From an uncultured Kordia sp. (GTDB taxonomy: Bacteria; Bacteroidota; Bacteroidia; Flavobacteriales; Flavobacteriaceae): 63,570 bases of DNA. The stretch spans positions 1 through 63,570 of the forward strand of contig NZ_CANLEA010000027.1 of the NCBI RefSeq assembly GCF_947489565.1. The letters run 5' to 3'. Shown here one piece after another: positions 25,582-33,815 of this stretch. The notes under the pieces are model-generated. The model did no database searches, was not told the DNA's origin, and was given only the letters and a program-made list of their open reading frames with translations. The position numbers and the translations under genes were made by a program. Position 1 is the stretch's first letter. The number at the start of each line of letters is the position of its first letter.

Positions 25582-26067
25582 ATGCTTGTAGAATTTGATA
25601 AAATTTCAGATACAGCCAGAGTTTGGATTTACCAAGCCAATCGATCATTTAGTGAAGTAGAGCTAGAGGAAATCAAAGCAAAACTTTCCACCTTTATTAC
25701 GGAATGGACAGCACACGGAAGCGATTTAGAAGCTTCTTTTGAAATCAAATACAAACGTTTCATTATACTTGCAGTCGATCAAGACAAACAAATGGCAACA
25801 GGCTGTTCAATAGATGCGTCGGTACATTTTATTCAACAACTCGAAAAAGAATACAATGTTGATTTAATGGACAAAATGAATGTATCCTACAAACAAGGAC
25901 AATACGTAGCTTATAAAGACTTAAAAGCGTTTCGTAAAATGGCAAAAGACAAAGCCGTTACAGGAAATACAATCGTGTTTAACAATCTGGTAGCTACCAA
26001 AGCTGAATTCTTAGAAAATTGGGAAGTTCCTGCTCGCGAAAGTTGGCATGGACGCTTTTTAAGCTAA
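25582..26067 (+). CDS. Conserved flavobacterial protein, unknown function (often labelled 'ABC transporter ATPase')
   Basis: 161 aa, soluble. TARVWIYQANRSFSEVELEEI, FITEWTAHGSDL, CSIDASVHFIQQLEKEYNVDLMDKMNVSY, FNNLVATKAEFLENWEVPARESWHGRF. I recall this family as conserved in Flavobacteriia and annotated in databases as an ABC transporter ATPase, but no Walker A (GxxGxGK[ST]), signature or Walker B motif is present, so that label is unsupported. Conserved Cys and His (CSIDAS, SWHGRF) could be functional. Separate transcription unit with a terminator 25 bp downstream. Confidence 0.75.
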   Translation: MLVEFDKISDTARVWIYQANRSFSEVELEEIKAKLSTFITEWTAHGSDLEASFEIKYKRFIILAVDQDKQMATGCSIDASVHFIQQLEKEYNVDLMDKMNVSYKQGQYVAYKDLKAFRKMAKDKAVTGNTIVFNNLVATKAEFLENWEVPARESWHGRFLS

Positions 26068-26091
26068 AGCAGAACTATCATATAATATACA

Positions 26092-26125
26092 AAAGGTGCG
26101 TTTTTTAACGTGCCTTTCTTTTTTT
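26092..26125 (+). terminator. Terminator after the 25582-26067 gene
   Basis: 11-bp stem with two G-U wobbles, 4-base T loop, followed by CTTTTTTTG. Confidence 0.75.
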
Positions 26126-26328
26126 GTAATAAAAAGATTATCAGTTGTTTGTAAAATATCTTCAAAAATATAACTGTCTATAATTTCTAGGGAAACACAT
26201 ACTTAATTTTAGGATACTCATAGTATGGCTAAACCATAAAATGCTGATTTTCAAATAGTTTATCTTTATGGGGAAAGAAATTTAAACAGAAAGTTAACTT
26301 TAGGGGAAATATAGTTTCTAACTTCACT

Positions 26329-26406
26329 ATGGAAAATATAAAAGCCTTGTCCACAAAATTAGTAAAAGGTTTAGATGAATTTTATTTTACTTCAATATGT
26401 TTATAA
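26329..26406 (+). CDS. Possible 25-aa peptide or small RNA region
   Basis: ATG ORF reading MENIKALSTKLVKGLDEFYF..., preceded by TTTAGGGGAAATATAG, followed 45 bp later by a terminator (26452-26484). Both ends of a short transcript therefore exist. No homologue recognised; could equally be a non-coding RNA or chance. Confidence 0.25.
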   Translation: MENIKALSTKLVKGLDEFYFTSICL

Positions 26407-26451
26407 GGAAGAAATTCCGAAGTATTTATTCAGTTAGTTGAATAAAAGTAG

Positions 26452-26484
26452 AAAGCCTTGTTTATAACGAACAGGGCTTTTTTT
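26452..26484 (+). terminator. Second terminator in the 26.1-26.6 kb gap
   Basis: Stem AAAGCCTTGTT / AACAGGGCTTT (one G-U pair), 7-base loop, then TTTT. It has no annotated gene directly upstream, which implies a short unannotated transcript. Confidence 0.7.
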
Positions 26485-26604
26485 ATCACCAAAAAGTGGG
26501 AATGAGAAAATTAGTATCAATAGTTTGAAAAAAACATAGAACTCTTTGTGAAACTCTTATATTTGTTTTTTATACTTACATTTTCCCTAAATAATTGTTT
26601 TTAA

Positions 26605-28206
26605 GTGTATAAGAATTTAAAATATTACCTAGGAATACTTGTTATTTCAACTATTTGCGGCGTTTTATTGCATGGCTTTTTGCTAAACTATGAAACTTTT
26701 GAGCAACAACAACACCATGCAAAGCTTGATAAAGCACATACAAATGCTATTATAAGCGCAAAAGCTGGAATAGAAGTGTATGCCTCGTTAGTTTCTTCAT
26801 TAAAAAGTTATACCAAAAACAGCAAAGAATTCCCTACGGAGGTAGAATTGCAAAGATATCTGAACGATTTTTTAAAGGAAACTAAATTTAACGATTCTGT
26901 ATTGGTCAACTTTATTGATACAAGTCATGTATTCAAATATGTAGTAACTCCCAAAAAAATAGATCCGAACAACCTAAAAGGACGTTCTGTAAAATCGATC
27001 AAATCTCAAGAAAGAGTAGACGAACTAAATGCGCTTATGAAAAGCAATACCATTCATCTATTCACGCCTATAAATTTACGAGAAGGTTGGGCAGGTTTTC
27101 CATTTAACTTTTCTGCGCGAAATCATCAAGATGAAGTAATAGGCTATATCACGCCGATATTGAATGTAAAATACTTATTAGATTATTTTTATGAAGGCAA
27201 TGACAATGATACCTATGTGCATAAGTTTTTAGTGAATGATTCTTTAGATTTAACTCGCGAAGCCTTTTATAACGGATCAGAAATTTTCAATACCAACCGA
27301 GATAACGAATACTATAAAAAATTCAATGTAAAAGAAGAAGCATTCTTATATACGACCATTCAACTATTTGGATTAAAGCTAAAAGTTGGAAGTGCTTATA
27401 AAAATCCACCTATAATAAGTAAAAATATACGCTACATAGCCTATGCATGCTTTGCAGCAATGGTGTTTTTGATCTTCATAATACTGAATCAGTTCTTAAA
27501 AAATAAATCGTTAAATAACAATCTGCAAGATGCAAATGCAATCGTAGTTTCAAAAAACCAAGAACTAGAAAACAATCTCACCAATATTCAAACCTTAATC
27601 AAAGAAATACATCACAGAGTAAAGAACAACATGCAAATGATTTCGGGGATTCTAACCTTGCAAGAAGACGAATATGAAGATGAAAACATTATAAATGCAC
27701 TTCGCGATAGTCAAAACAGAATCAATTCCATGTCGTTAGTGCATCAAAAACTATATGGAACACATACACTAAAAGATGTATCTACAAAAGAATATGTGAC
27801 ACAACTTATTGATTTTATTGAAGATACGGTAAGTCACCAATCTTTTGATCTTTCCAAAGAAATACACATAGACAATACACTTCTTTTTGACGGTGATACA
27901 ACAGCAAATTTAGGATTAATTATCAATGAATTAACCACAAATTCATTCAAGTACGCTTTTGGGAAAAACAAGGAAAACAGTCTTTCAATCTCCATTACCA
28001 AAGAAGGCAATTACTATAAACTGGTATACAGTGATAGTGGTAGTGGACTGTCTGATGATTTTAATTTTGAAGCTACAACGTCTTTAGGAATGCAATTAAT
28101 ACAAGTGCTTACCGATCAATTGAGTGGTAAATTAAGCTACACAAGAGTTCCTAAAAATGCTTTTGAAATCTATTTTAAGCAGTTGGAAGTAAGTTTTACA
28201 ACATAA
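26605..28206 (+). CDS. Sensor histidine kinase, HisKA_2 family, with extracytoplasmic sensor
   Basis: 533 aa from a GTG start. Transmembrane helices at about 7-27 and 276-296 bracket a ~245-residue periplasmic sensor (CHASE-like, AREGWAGF/FSARNHQDEVIGYITPI region). Cytoplasmic coiled coil, then HisKA_2 LIKEIHHRVKNNMQMISGIL with phosphoacceptor His336/337, and HATPase with NELTTNSFKYAF (N box), YSDSGSGL (G1) and TSLGMQLIQVL (G2). HisKA_2 kinases usually pair with distant response regulators; none is adjacent. Convergent with the LanC operon, 13 bp away. Confidence 0.88.
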   Translation: MYKNLKYYLGILVISTICGVLLHGFLLNYETFEQQQHHAKLDKAHTNAIISAKAGIEVYASLVSSLKSYTKNSKEFPTEVELQRYLNDFLKETKFNDSVLVNFIDTSHVFKYVVTPKKIDPNNLKGRSVKSIKSQERVDELNALMKSNTIHLFTPINLREGWAGFPFNFSARNHQDEVIGYITPILNVKYLLDYFYEGNDNDTYVHKFLVNDSLDLTREAFYNGSEIFNTNRDNEYYKKFNVKEEAFLYTTIQLFGLKLKVGSAYKNPPIISKNIRYIAYACFAAMVFLIFIILNQFLKNKSLNNNLQDANAIVVSKNQELENNLTNIQTLIKEIHHRVKNNMQMISGILTLQEDEYEDENIINALRDSQNRINSMSLVHQKLYGTHTLKDVSTKEYVTQLIDFIEDTVSHQSFDLSKEIHIDNTLLFDGDTTANLGLIINELTTNSFKYAFGKNKENSLSISITKEGNYYKLVYSDSGSGLSDDFNFEATTSLGMQLIQVLTDQLSGKLSYTRVPKNAFEIYFKQLEVSFTT

Positions 28207-28219
28207 CAAACTGATTGCA

Positions 28220-29449
28220 TCATGACATTAGTATCATGCGATCCCAATCCATATCAGCATTCGGCAATTTACTAAGCAAGGAAAGTCCCAAACCTGCATA
28301 ACCTGTCAAAAAACCTGTCAAATCCTTTCGTGCATAACTTCCTGATCTCGTCAAATTCATTCTAATTTGTGGTGAACCTTTATCTAGTTGTTCCAAGGTT
28401 TTACGATACCAATAGTTGGCAGCAAACTTACAATCATCTATCTGTGTGGTAGTGTACAAACGTTGAAAAATATGTGCAGCACCACAAGTTCCATGACACA
28501 ACCAAATATCGTTCATCATTGTGCTGTTCAAGTCTTTTCTATGTGTTGTATTAATCAGCATTTGTGTGACTTTATGTTGTAACTCATCATCTTTCAGAAT
28601 TATGCTAGAATTGTATAAAACTGTCAAAATTCCTAAATCGCCATAACACCAAGCCAATCTGCAATTTCTATTTTCTTTGATGCCTCCTCCAATTCGGTCT
28701 GGAAAAAAACGACCTTCTGAAACAAAGTCTTTTTCATGTTCAAAGGTAAAATCAATAATGAATTTTAAAATAGTGGTACATTTTTCTGGATGAATTTGTT
28801 TGGCTATCAACTGATTTAAAATTGCAGCAAAACCAAACATTCCATGCGAAACTCCCAAATTAATACTGGGAAACTTATGACGAACATCTTTCTGTTTAAA
28901 GAATATTATAGGATCTTCTAAAGAGAAAATCTGCTTATATACATCATCAATAAATTGATACAGTAATGCATGGTCTGTACTTTTTTTACTGATTAGATAC
29001 TGTAAAATTCCACAATAACCTATTAAATATTCATAATTGTAGTATGAGAGTTCTTTTTGAGCCGCTGCCATAAACTGCGAATCAAACTCAGGAGTGTCAA
29101 ACGGATTTTCAATCTCAATAAATCGTTGAATATAACTAAAAAACCATCCCAAACCTGCCAATCCTGAGGAGTATGTATATCTTTCGGGCATACTTTTCTC
29201 TAAGGCATCATACAAAAGTTCTAAATAGAGTACAGCACTTTCATAATGACGTTCTTCTTGGGTTGCTTCGTGTAAATGAAAATAAAAAATAACAATACTA
29301 GGTAAGCCGCCATTAATCGTTACAAGTTCATTGCGATGCGATTTTATAAGGAAATCAATACTCTGTAAATGTTGATGAATTTTTTCTTCCATAGGTATAA
29401 AAGAGGCGATGTTGAAAATTAAACTTTTGTCGAGATAACTTGGTTTCAT
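28220..29449 (-). CDS. LanC-like lanthionine synthetase/cyclase
   Basis: 409 aa, the usual LanC size. Seven GG/GXG helical-barrel repeats are visible: INGGLPS, YSSGLAGLGW, IGYCGILQ, GVSHGMFGFA (His202), LAWCYGDLGI (zinc ligand Cys268), WLCHGTCGAA (Cys318-His319 zinc pair), LTGYAGLGLSL. All three zinc ligands are present, so it should be an active cyclase adding Cys thiols to dehydroamino acids. It is the third gene of a minus-strand set: leader-GG precursor, nucleotidyltransferase (15 bp upstream), LanC. A LanB or LanM dehydratase is absent from the window, as are a C39 transporter and protease. Confidence 0.88.
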   Translation of the reverse strand: MKPSYLDKSLIFNIASFIPMEEKIHQHLQSIDFLIKSHRNELVTINGGLPSIVIFYFHLHEATQEERHYESAVLYLELLYDALEKSMPERYTYSSGLAGLGWFFSYIQRFIEIENPFDTPEFDSQFMAAAQKELSYYNYEYLIGYCGILQYLISKKSTDHALLYQFIDDVYKQIFSLEDPIIFFKQKDVRHKFPSINLGVSHGMFGFAAILNQLIAKQIHPEKCTTILKFIIDFTFEHEKDFVSEGRFFPDRIGGGIKENRNCRLAWCYGDLGILTVLYNSSIILKDDELQHKVTQMLINTTHRKDLNSTMMNDIWLCHGTCGAAHIFQRLYTTTQIDDCKFAANYWYRKTLEQLDKGSPQIRMNLTRSGSYARKDLTGFLTGYAGLGLSLLSKLPNADMDWDRMILMS

Positions 29450-29464
29450 ATAGAATTAAGAATA

Positions 29465-30229
29465 CTATTCACTAGTAATTTCGAAGGCTTCAAAATCAAT
29501 CTGCAATTTTTCTTTGATATAGCCAAACAGTTGTTGTACGGTGTTCTTTTGAGCACCTCTAGAAGTTTGGGTTATTCCTTGTTGAAAACTATTTATAAAA
29601 GCGGTATCTGGAAACTTAGGAATCATATACTTTTCTCTAAAGTTTGCATCATGCACATAACGTTCCATCTTAAAGAAAGGATACTGAAAAATACATTCTA
29701 TATGTAACAGTTTTGCATACAAAATCAAAGCTTTTTCCAAAAACACATAAAATTCTTTTTGTGTATAAACTCCCAAACAATCTTGAAGCAAAGCATCTTT
29801 ATATTTCCATAAAGTATATGCTTCCAATTGTAAGCTAACCAACGACTGCGGTATAAAAGGCAACTGCATTACCAAGTTTGCTTCTGCTTGCAAATGCTTC
29901 ATTTCTCCTGTAGTATCATATAAAATAATTCCTTGCGAAAGCATACGTGCCTGAAATTTGGAATAGGAGCGTAGCTGTGAATAAAAATAGTCATACGCTT
30001 CTATCACTGAATATGCGGAATATGAAATATAAAAACCGTCACAAACTTCAACACCTTTATAATGCTTTTTTGAATGTGCATTCAAAATAATTTTAATGTC
30101 AATATCAGAAGTGTCTGAAAACTCTCCTGTAGCGTAACTGCCTACCAAGAATACACCTATAATCTCGGTATTTTCTTTTAGTGTTGACACATAGGATTCT
30201 AGGATAGATGTAATATTTGCAGGAATCAT
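29465..30229 (-). CDS. Nucleotidyltransferase-fold protein in a lanthipeptide operon
   Basis: 254 aa. N-terminal polymerase-beta-type nucleotidyltransferase: FLVGSYATGEFSDTSDIDIKI has the hG[GS]-x(9-13)-DhDh pattern, with both metal-binding Asp of DID and a third acidic candidate in the following strand (EVCDGFYI). The rest (about 110-254) is helical, with an aromatic KALILYAKLLHIE region like the four-helix tail of aminoglycoside-type or HEPN-linked NTases. It lies 15 bp from lanC and 66 bp after the precursor. It could adenylylate Ser/Thr, a tRNA or a small molecule. Alternatives are an immunity function or an unrelated MNT gene; the tight spacing argues for a joint role. Confidence 0.75.
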   Translation of the reverse strand: MIPANITSILESYVSTLKENTEIIGVFLVGSYATGEFSDTSDIDIKIILNAHSKKHYKGVEVCDGFYISYSAYSVIEAYDYFYSQLRSYSKFQARMLSQGIILYDTTGEMKHLQAEANLVMQLPFIPQSLVSLQLEAYTLWKYKDALLQDCLGVYTQKEFYVFLEKALILYAKLLHIECIFQYPFFKMERYVHDANFREKYMIPKFPDTAFINSFQQGITQTSRGAQKNTVQQLFGYIKEKLQIDFEAFEITSE

Positions 30230-30245
30230 ATTTTTAAGTATAAAA

Positions 30246-30272
30246 CAAGACGCAATCAGAAATTACGTCTTG
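30246..30272 (-). terminator. Hairpin between precursor and downstream genes (probable attenuator)
   Basis: Stem CAAGACG / CGTCTTG with a 13-base loop, followed on the minus strand by TTTTATA. A moderate stem with a short T-run between a RiPP precursor and its enzymes commonly lets most transcripts stop, so that the peptide exceeds the enzymes. Confidence 0.55.
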
Positions 30273-30295
30273 AATTTGGTTACAAATCATGCTAT

Positions 30296-30550
30296 TTATG
30301 AACAAGGTCCCCACATGTCTCTATCCCCTGTGTGGCAATGTTCATTTCCACTACAATGACATTCAGAATACCAACAAGTTCCATCACAAGATGGTTCTAC
30401 GGTGTCAGGAATACAATTGATTTCACAGGTTTCACATTGTGTGTTGTTGTCATTACCACCCACAATTTGTCGTCTAACATTTTTTGGTATTGTTAATGAC
30501 GCAACTGATTTTTTGTTCAACATAAGTGAACGAGAAAACTTTTTTTTCAT
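30296..30550 (-). CDS. Cys-rich leader-GG precursor peptide of the LanC/NTase operon
   Basis: 84 aa from MKKKFSRSL; the frame is open 43 codons further upstream, but the leader motif fixes this start. Leader MKKKFSRSLMLNKKSVASL... ends IVGG (31-32). The 52-residue core starts NDNNTQCETCEINC and holds nine Cys with Ser/Thr interspersed, plus a His/Cys run (SECHCSGNEHCH) and the end DMWGPCS. Nine Cys and about nine Ser/Thr could form many thioether or disulfide rings. First gene of the operon; attenuator hairpin 24 bp after the stop. Confidence 0.8.
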   Translation of the reverse strand: MKKKFSRSLMLNKKSVASLTIPKNVRRQIVGGNDNNTQCETCEINCIPDTVEPSCDGTCWYSECHCSGNEHCHTGDRDMWGPCS

Positions 30551-30888
30551 GGTACTTTTTTTAATGTTAATAATAGAACAAAGCAATTCATTAAAAACGG
30601 AATAAAAAACACATGCTTCCCGAAATTGAAGGATTTGGGTTACTCTAAAAAGATGAGTTATCTCAATGTATAATTGCAAAAAAGAAGTAAAAGCGATGAT
30701 TCATAAAAGATGTTTTATGTTTTCGGAATTAACAGCCATACAAATAATGTTTTGTGAAAGTATTGTTAAATTTTAACATCGCTTTTTTGTGTGCGAGAAA
30801 GTCTGTACATTTAATCTATTATGTGAAAGAAGTACAAATGGCATCTTTTTTGTCATAGTTGTACTGTCAATGTTAGTGAATATACCCT
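30551..30888. other. Divergent intergenic region, peptide operon / GH3 gene
   Basis: 338 bp, AT-rich. It must hold the promoters of the minus-strand peptide operon and of the plus-strand GH3 gene. TACATTTA near 30820 resembles a -7 element for the plus strand. Nothing else recognised. Confidence 0.4.
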
Positions 30889-33804
30889 ATGAATAAATAC
30901 AGCACGATACTACTAATAATAGTATTCATCTTTATAACTGGCGCACAACAATCGCCTTCCATCAATACAAAACAATTCAAAGCTCAAGAAAAATGGGTAG
31001 ACAGTGTGTATACCAATATGACGCAAAAAGAACGTTTTGGTCAATTATTAACCATTCCTGTGTATTCCAATAAAAGTCTTGCTGACGATAATAGAGTCAA
31101 ACTGCTCATGATGAAACATAAAATCGGCGGCGTTTTATTCATGGGCGGAAATCCAACACATCAAGTAGAGTTGACCAATCAGTTTCAAAAACTCTCCAAA
31201 GTTCCGCTACTCATTTCTATGGATGCTGAATGGGATTTTGGTAAAAAACTCGATTCCGCACATACAAATCCGTATAACTTATTACTAGGTGCCGTTGAAG
31301 ATGACAAACTTATAGAACAAATAGGAAAGCGTGTAGGAGCGCATAGCAAACGTTTGGGCGTACATGTTGTTTTTGCACCTGTGCCAGTGGTTCAAACCGA
31401 AAACAATCGTACAATTATAGGAAATCGTTCTTATGGAGAAAATATCACACAGGTTAACAACAAAGTAGCAGCTTTTACCAAAGGCATCCAAAGCCAAGGA
31501 GTTATTGCTTGTGCAAAATATTTTCCAAGTGTAAGCAACAGTCTCGAAAATTTACAAGATCAATTGCCAGAGTTAATCCTTTCACTAGAAGAATTAGATA
31601 GCATACAATTGCCATCATTCAAAACCTTAATCAAAAATAAGATAGGTGCCATACAAACGGGACATATACAAGTGCCAAGTGTAACCTCTGTAGCAAGTTC
31701 TCCAGCGTCTTTATCGTATAATGTAGTGACTAAAAAACTCAAAAATGATTTAGGCTTTAAAGGATTAACCTTTTCAGAACCGCTCAATGACAAGCTATTG
31801 CGAAAAGGAAAAGAAGTTGGCGAAGTAGAATTGGCAGCTTTTATAGCGGGAAATGATGTATTACTGTTGCCAGAAGATGTGCCTGCTGTCCTCACAAAAT
31901 TTGAAAAGGCCATGCAACTTGGCATGATCAAAGAAGCACGTGTTTCTCGTGCAGTAAAAAATATACTACGCACCAAATACAAGTTAGGTTTGGCTACGTT
32001 TGAACCGCTACAGGAAACGGCTGTAGTAGATGCTGTGCACAATATCAAAGACGATCTTTTGCATCACAAAGCAGTCAAGCAAGGAATTACGGCGGTAAAA
32101 GTTGATAATGCTATCCTTCCAATTAGAGATTTAACGCAACAAAAAATTGCCTACATCAAAATGGGCGATGCAGACGAGCGTGTATTTGTCAACACACTTC
32201 GTAAATATGCTGCTGTAGATGTGATCAAAGAAGAAAACTTAGCCACCTTAATTGAAAAATTATTAGGGTATTCCACGGTAATTGTCGGATTGCACACATC
32301 GGATGCAAGTCCAACGGAAGCGTATAATTTTACCGACAAAGAAATCGTTTGGTTGCAGCAACTAGCACGAACCAACAAAGTAATTCTCAATGTATTTGCA
32401 AGTCCGCACAGTCTGTCAAAAATAAAAAGCTTCACCAATATTGAAAACATCATTGTATCGTATCAAAACAGTACAATTTCTCAGGAAGTTTCAGCACAGA
32501 TCATCTTTGGTGCTCAAAAAGCACAGGGAAAGTTACCTGTAAGCATAGGAGAAGAATTTCCGCTAGGAACAGGATTCGAAACCAAAACATTGGGACGTTT
32601 AGGGTACGATCTGCCAGAAACGGTTGGTGTCAACTCTAAAAAACTCCAACGTATCGATTCGCTTGCAGCATTGGTAGTTTCTGAAAAAATGGCGCCAGGT
32701 GTGCAATTGCTCATCGCCCGTAAGGGAAAAATCATTTACAACAAAAACTTTGGTTATCACACCTATCAAAAAAAGAAAAAAGTAACCGATCACGATTTAT
32801 ACGATGTGGCTTCCATGACAAAAATCTTAGCAACCTTGCCATTAATCATGCAATTGGAAGAAAACAAACAGCTTTCATTAAGTTCTAGACTAGGAAGTTT
32901 ATTGCCAAAATTCAAAGGAACGAATAAAGAGAAGCTCAAAGTGGTCGAAATATTATCGCATTACGCACGCTTAAAACCATGGATTCCTTTCTATGTAAAT
33001 ACCTTAGATACGGTAACAAAGAAACCTGATGAAAAGTGGTATAGCGATAAAAAATCAAAAGCATACTCCATCAAAGTGGCAAAAGACTTATACATGAAGC
33101 CGGTATATAAAGATTCCATGATGCAGCGAATCATTGATAGCGATTTGCTAAAAAGAAAGCGATACCGATATAGCGATTTGCCATTTTATATCCTAAAAGA
33201 CTATGTAGAAGCCACCTACAAAGCCAACTTAAACACGTTGACACAACAATACTTTTACAAATCTTTAGGTGCGCACAGAACTACGTACAATCCGTTAGAA
33301 AAATTTTCAAAAACGGTGATAGTTCCTTCTGAAAAAGACGACTATTACAGAAATCAAATATTGCAAGGATACGTGCATGACATGGGCGCAGCGATGCAAG
33401 GTGGAATAGGAGGACACGCCGGATTGTTTAGTACGGCAAATGATGTAGCCAAAATGATGCAAATGTATATGCAAGGCGGAAGTTACGGAGGTGTACAATA
33501 TTTGAATGCGGCTACCATTGACAAGTTCAACAACTGCTACTACTGTCATAAAGACAATAGACGTGGTGTAGGATTTGACAAACCGCAATTGGGAGATGCA
33601 GGACCTACGTGTGGATGTGTTTCTATGAAGAGTTTTGGACATTCCGGATTCACAGGAACCTACACATGGGCAGATCCAGAGGAAGAAATCGTATATGTAT
33701 TTCTATCCAACAGAACCTATCCGACAATGACCAACAGAAAACTAATAAAAACTGATATACGAACCAAAATTCAAAAGCTTATTTACGAAGCAATTGAAGA
33801 GTAA
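30889..33804 (+). CDS. GH3 N-terminal domain (catalytically degenerate) fused to serine beta-lactamase-like hydrolase
   Basis: 971 aa. Signal segment (1-20). Residues about 30-360 form a GH3/NagZ-like barrel (FGQLLTIPVYS, GGVLFMGGNP, FAPVPVV), then a GH3 C-terminal-like region, then a class C-type serine hydrolase (about 600-970). The hydrolase has S642-x-x-K645 (VASMTK), Y761-S-D763 and H918-S-G. In the GH3 domain the NagZ acid/base pair Asp-Ser-His of KHFPGHGDT-x-x-DSH is replaced (KYFPSVSNSLENLQ: N221, Q223) and the nucleophile Asp of (S/T)D-x-L is Glu297 (FSEPL). It probably binds or remodels peptidoglycan through the hydrolase domain. bshA follows 11 bp downstream. Confidence 0.85.
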   Translation: MNKYSTILLIIVFIFITGAQQSPSINTKQFKAQEKWVDSVYTNMTQKERFGQLLTIPVYSNKSLADDNRVKLLMMKHKIGGVLFMGGNPTHQVELTNQFQKLSKVPLLISMDAEWDFGKKLDSAHTNPYNLLLGAVEDDKLIEQIGKRVGAHSKRLGVHVVFAPVPVVQTENNRTIIGNRSYGENITQVNNKVAAFTKGIQSQGVIACAKYFPSVSNSLENLQDQLPELILSLEELDSIQLPSFKTLIKNKIGAIQTGHIQVPSVTSVASSPASLSYNVVTKKLKNDLGFKGLTFSEPLNDKLLRKGKEVGEVELAAFIAGNDVLLLPEDVPAVLTKFEKAMQLGMIKEARVSRAVKNILRTKYKLGLATFEPLQETAVVDAVHNIKDDLLHHKAVKQGITAVKVDNAILPIRDLTQQKIAYIKMGDADERVFVNTLRKYAAVDVIKEENLATLIEKLLGYSTVIVGLHTSDASPTEAYNFTDKEIVWLQQLARTNKVILNVFASPHSLSKIKSFTNIENIIVSYQNSTISQEVSAQIIFGAQKAQGKLPVSIGEEFPLGTGFETKTLGRLGYDLPETVGVNSKKLQRIDSLAALVVSEKMAPGVQLLIARKGKIIYNKNFGYHTYQKKKKVTDHDLYDVASMTKILATLPLIMQLEENKQLSLSSRLGSLLPKFKGTNKEKLKVVEILSHYARLKPWIPFYVNTLDTVTKKPDEKWYSDKKSKAYSIKVAKDLYMKPVYKDSMMQRIIDSDLLKRKRYRYSDLPFYILKDYVEATYKANLNTLTQQYFYKSLGAHRTTYNPLEKFSKTVIVPSEKDDYYRNQILQGYVHDMGAAMQGGIGGHAGLFSTANDVAKMMQMYMQGGSYGGVQYLNAATIDKFNNCYYCHKDNRRGVGFDKPQLGDAGPTCGCVSMKSFGHSGFTGTYTWADPEEEIVYVFLSNRTYPTMTNRKLIKTDIRTKIQKLIYEAIEE

Positions 33805-33815
33805 ACTAACTAGAT

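Larger units (their letters stand above)
26068..26604 (+). other. Intergenic region with two terminators and a possible short transcript
   Basis: 537 bp. Terminator 1 (26092-26117, stem AAAGGTGCGTT / AACGTGCCTTT with two G-U pairs, then a T-run) ends the upstream gene. A second terminator lies at 26452-26484. Between them is a candidate 25-codon ORF (26329-26406). TATATTTG at 26558-26565 matches the -7 consensus, 40 bp before the next gene's GTG. Confidence 0.55.

Noticed and set aside
29465-30229. MNT/HEPN toxin-antitoxin pair involving the nucleotidyltransferase
   Set aside because: No HEPN partner gene adjacent; it is flanked on the same strand by a precursor peptide and lanC.
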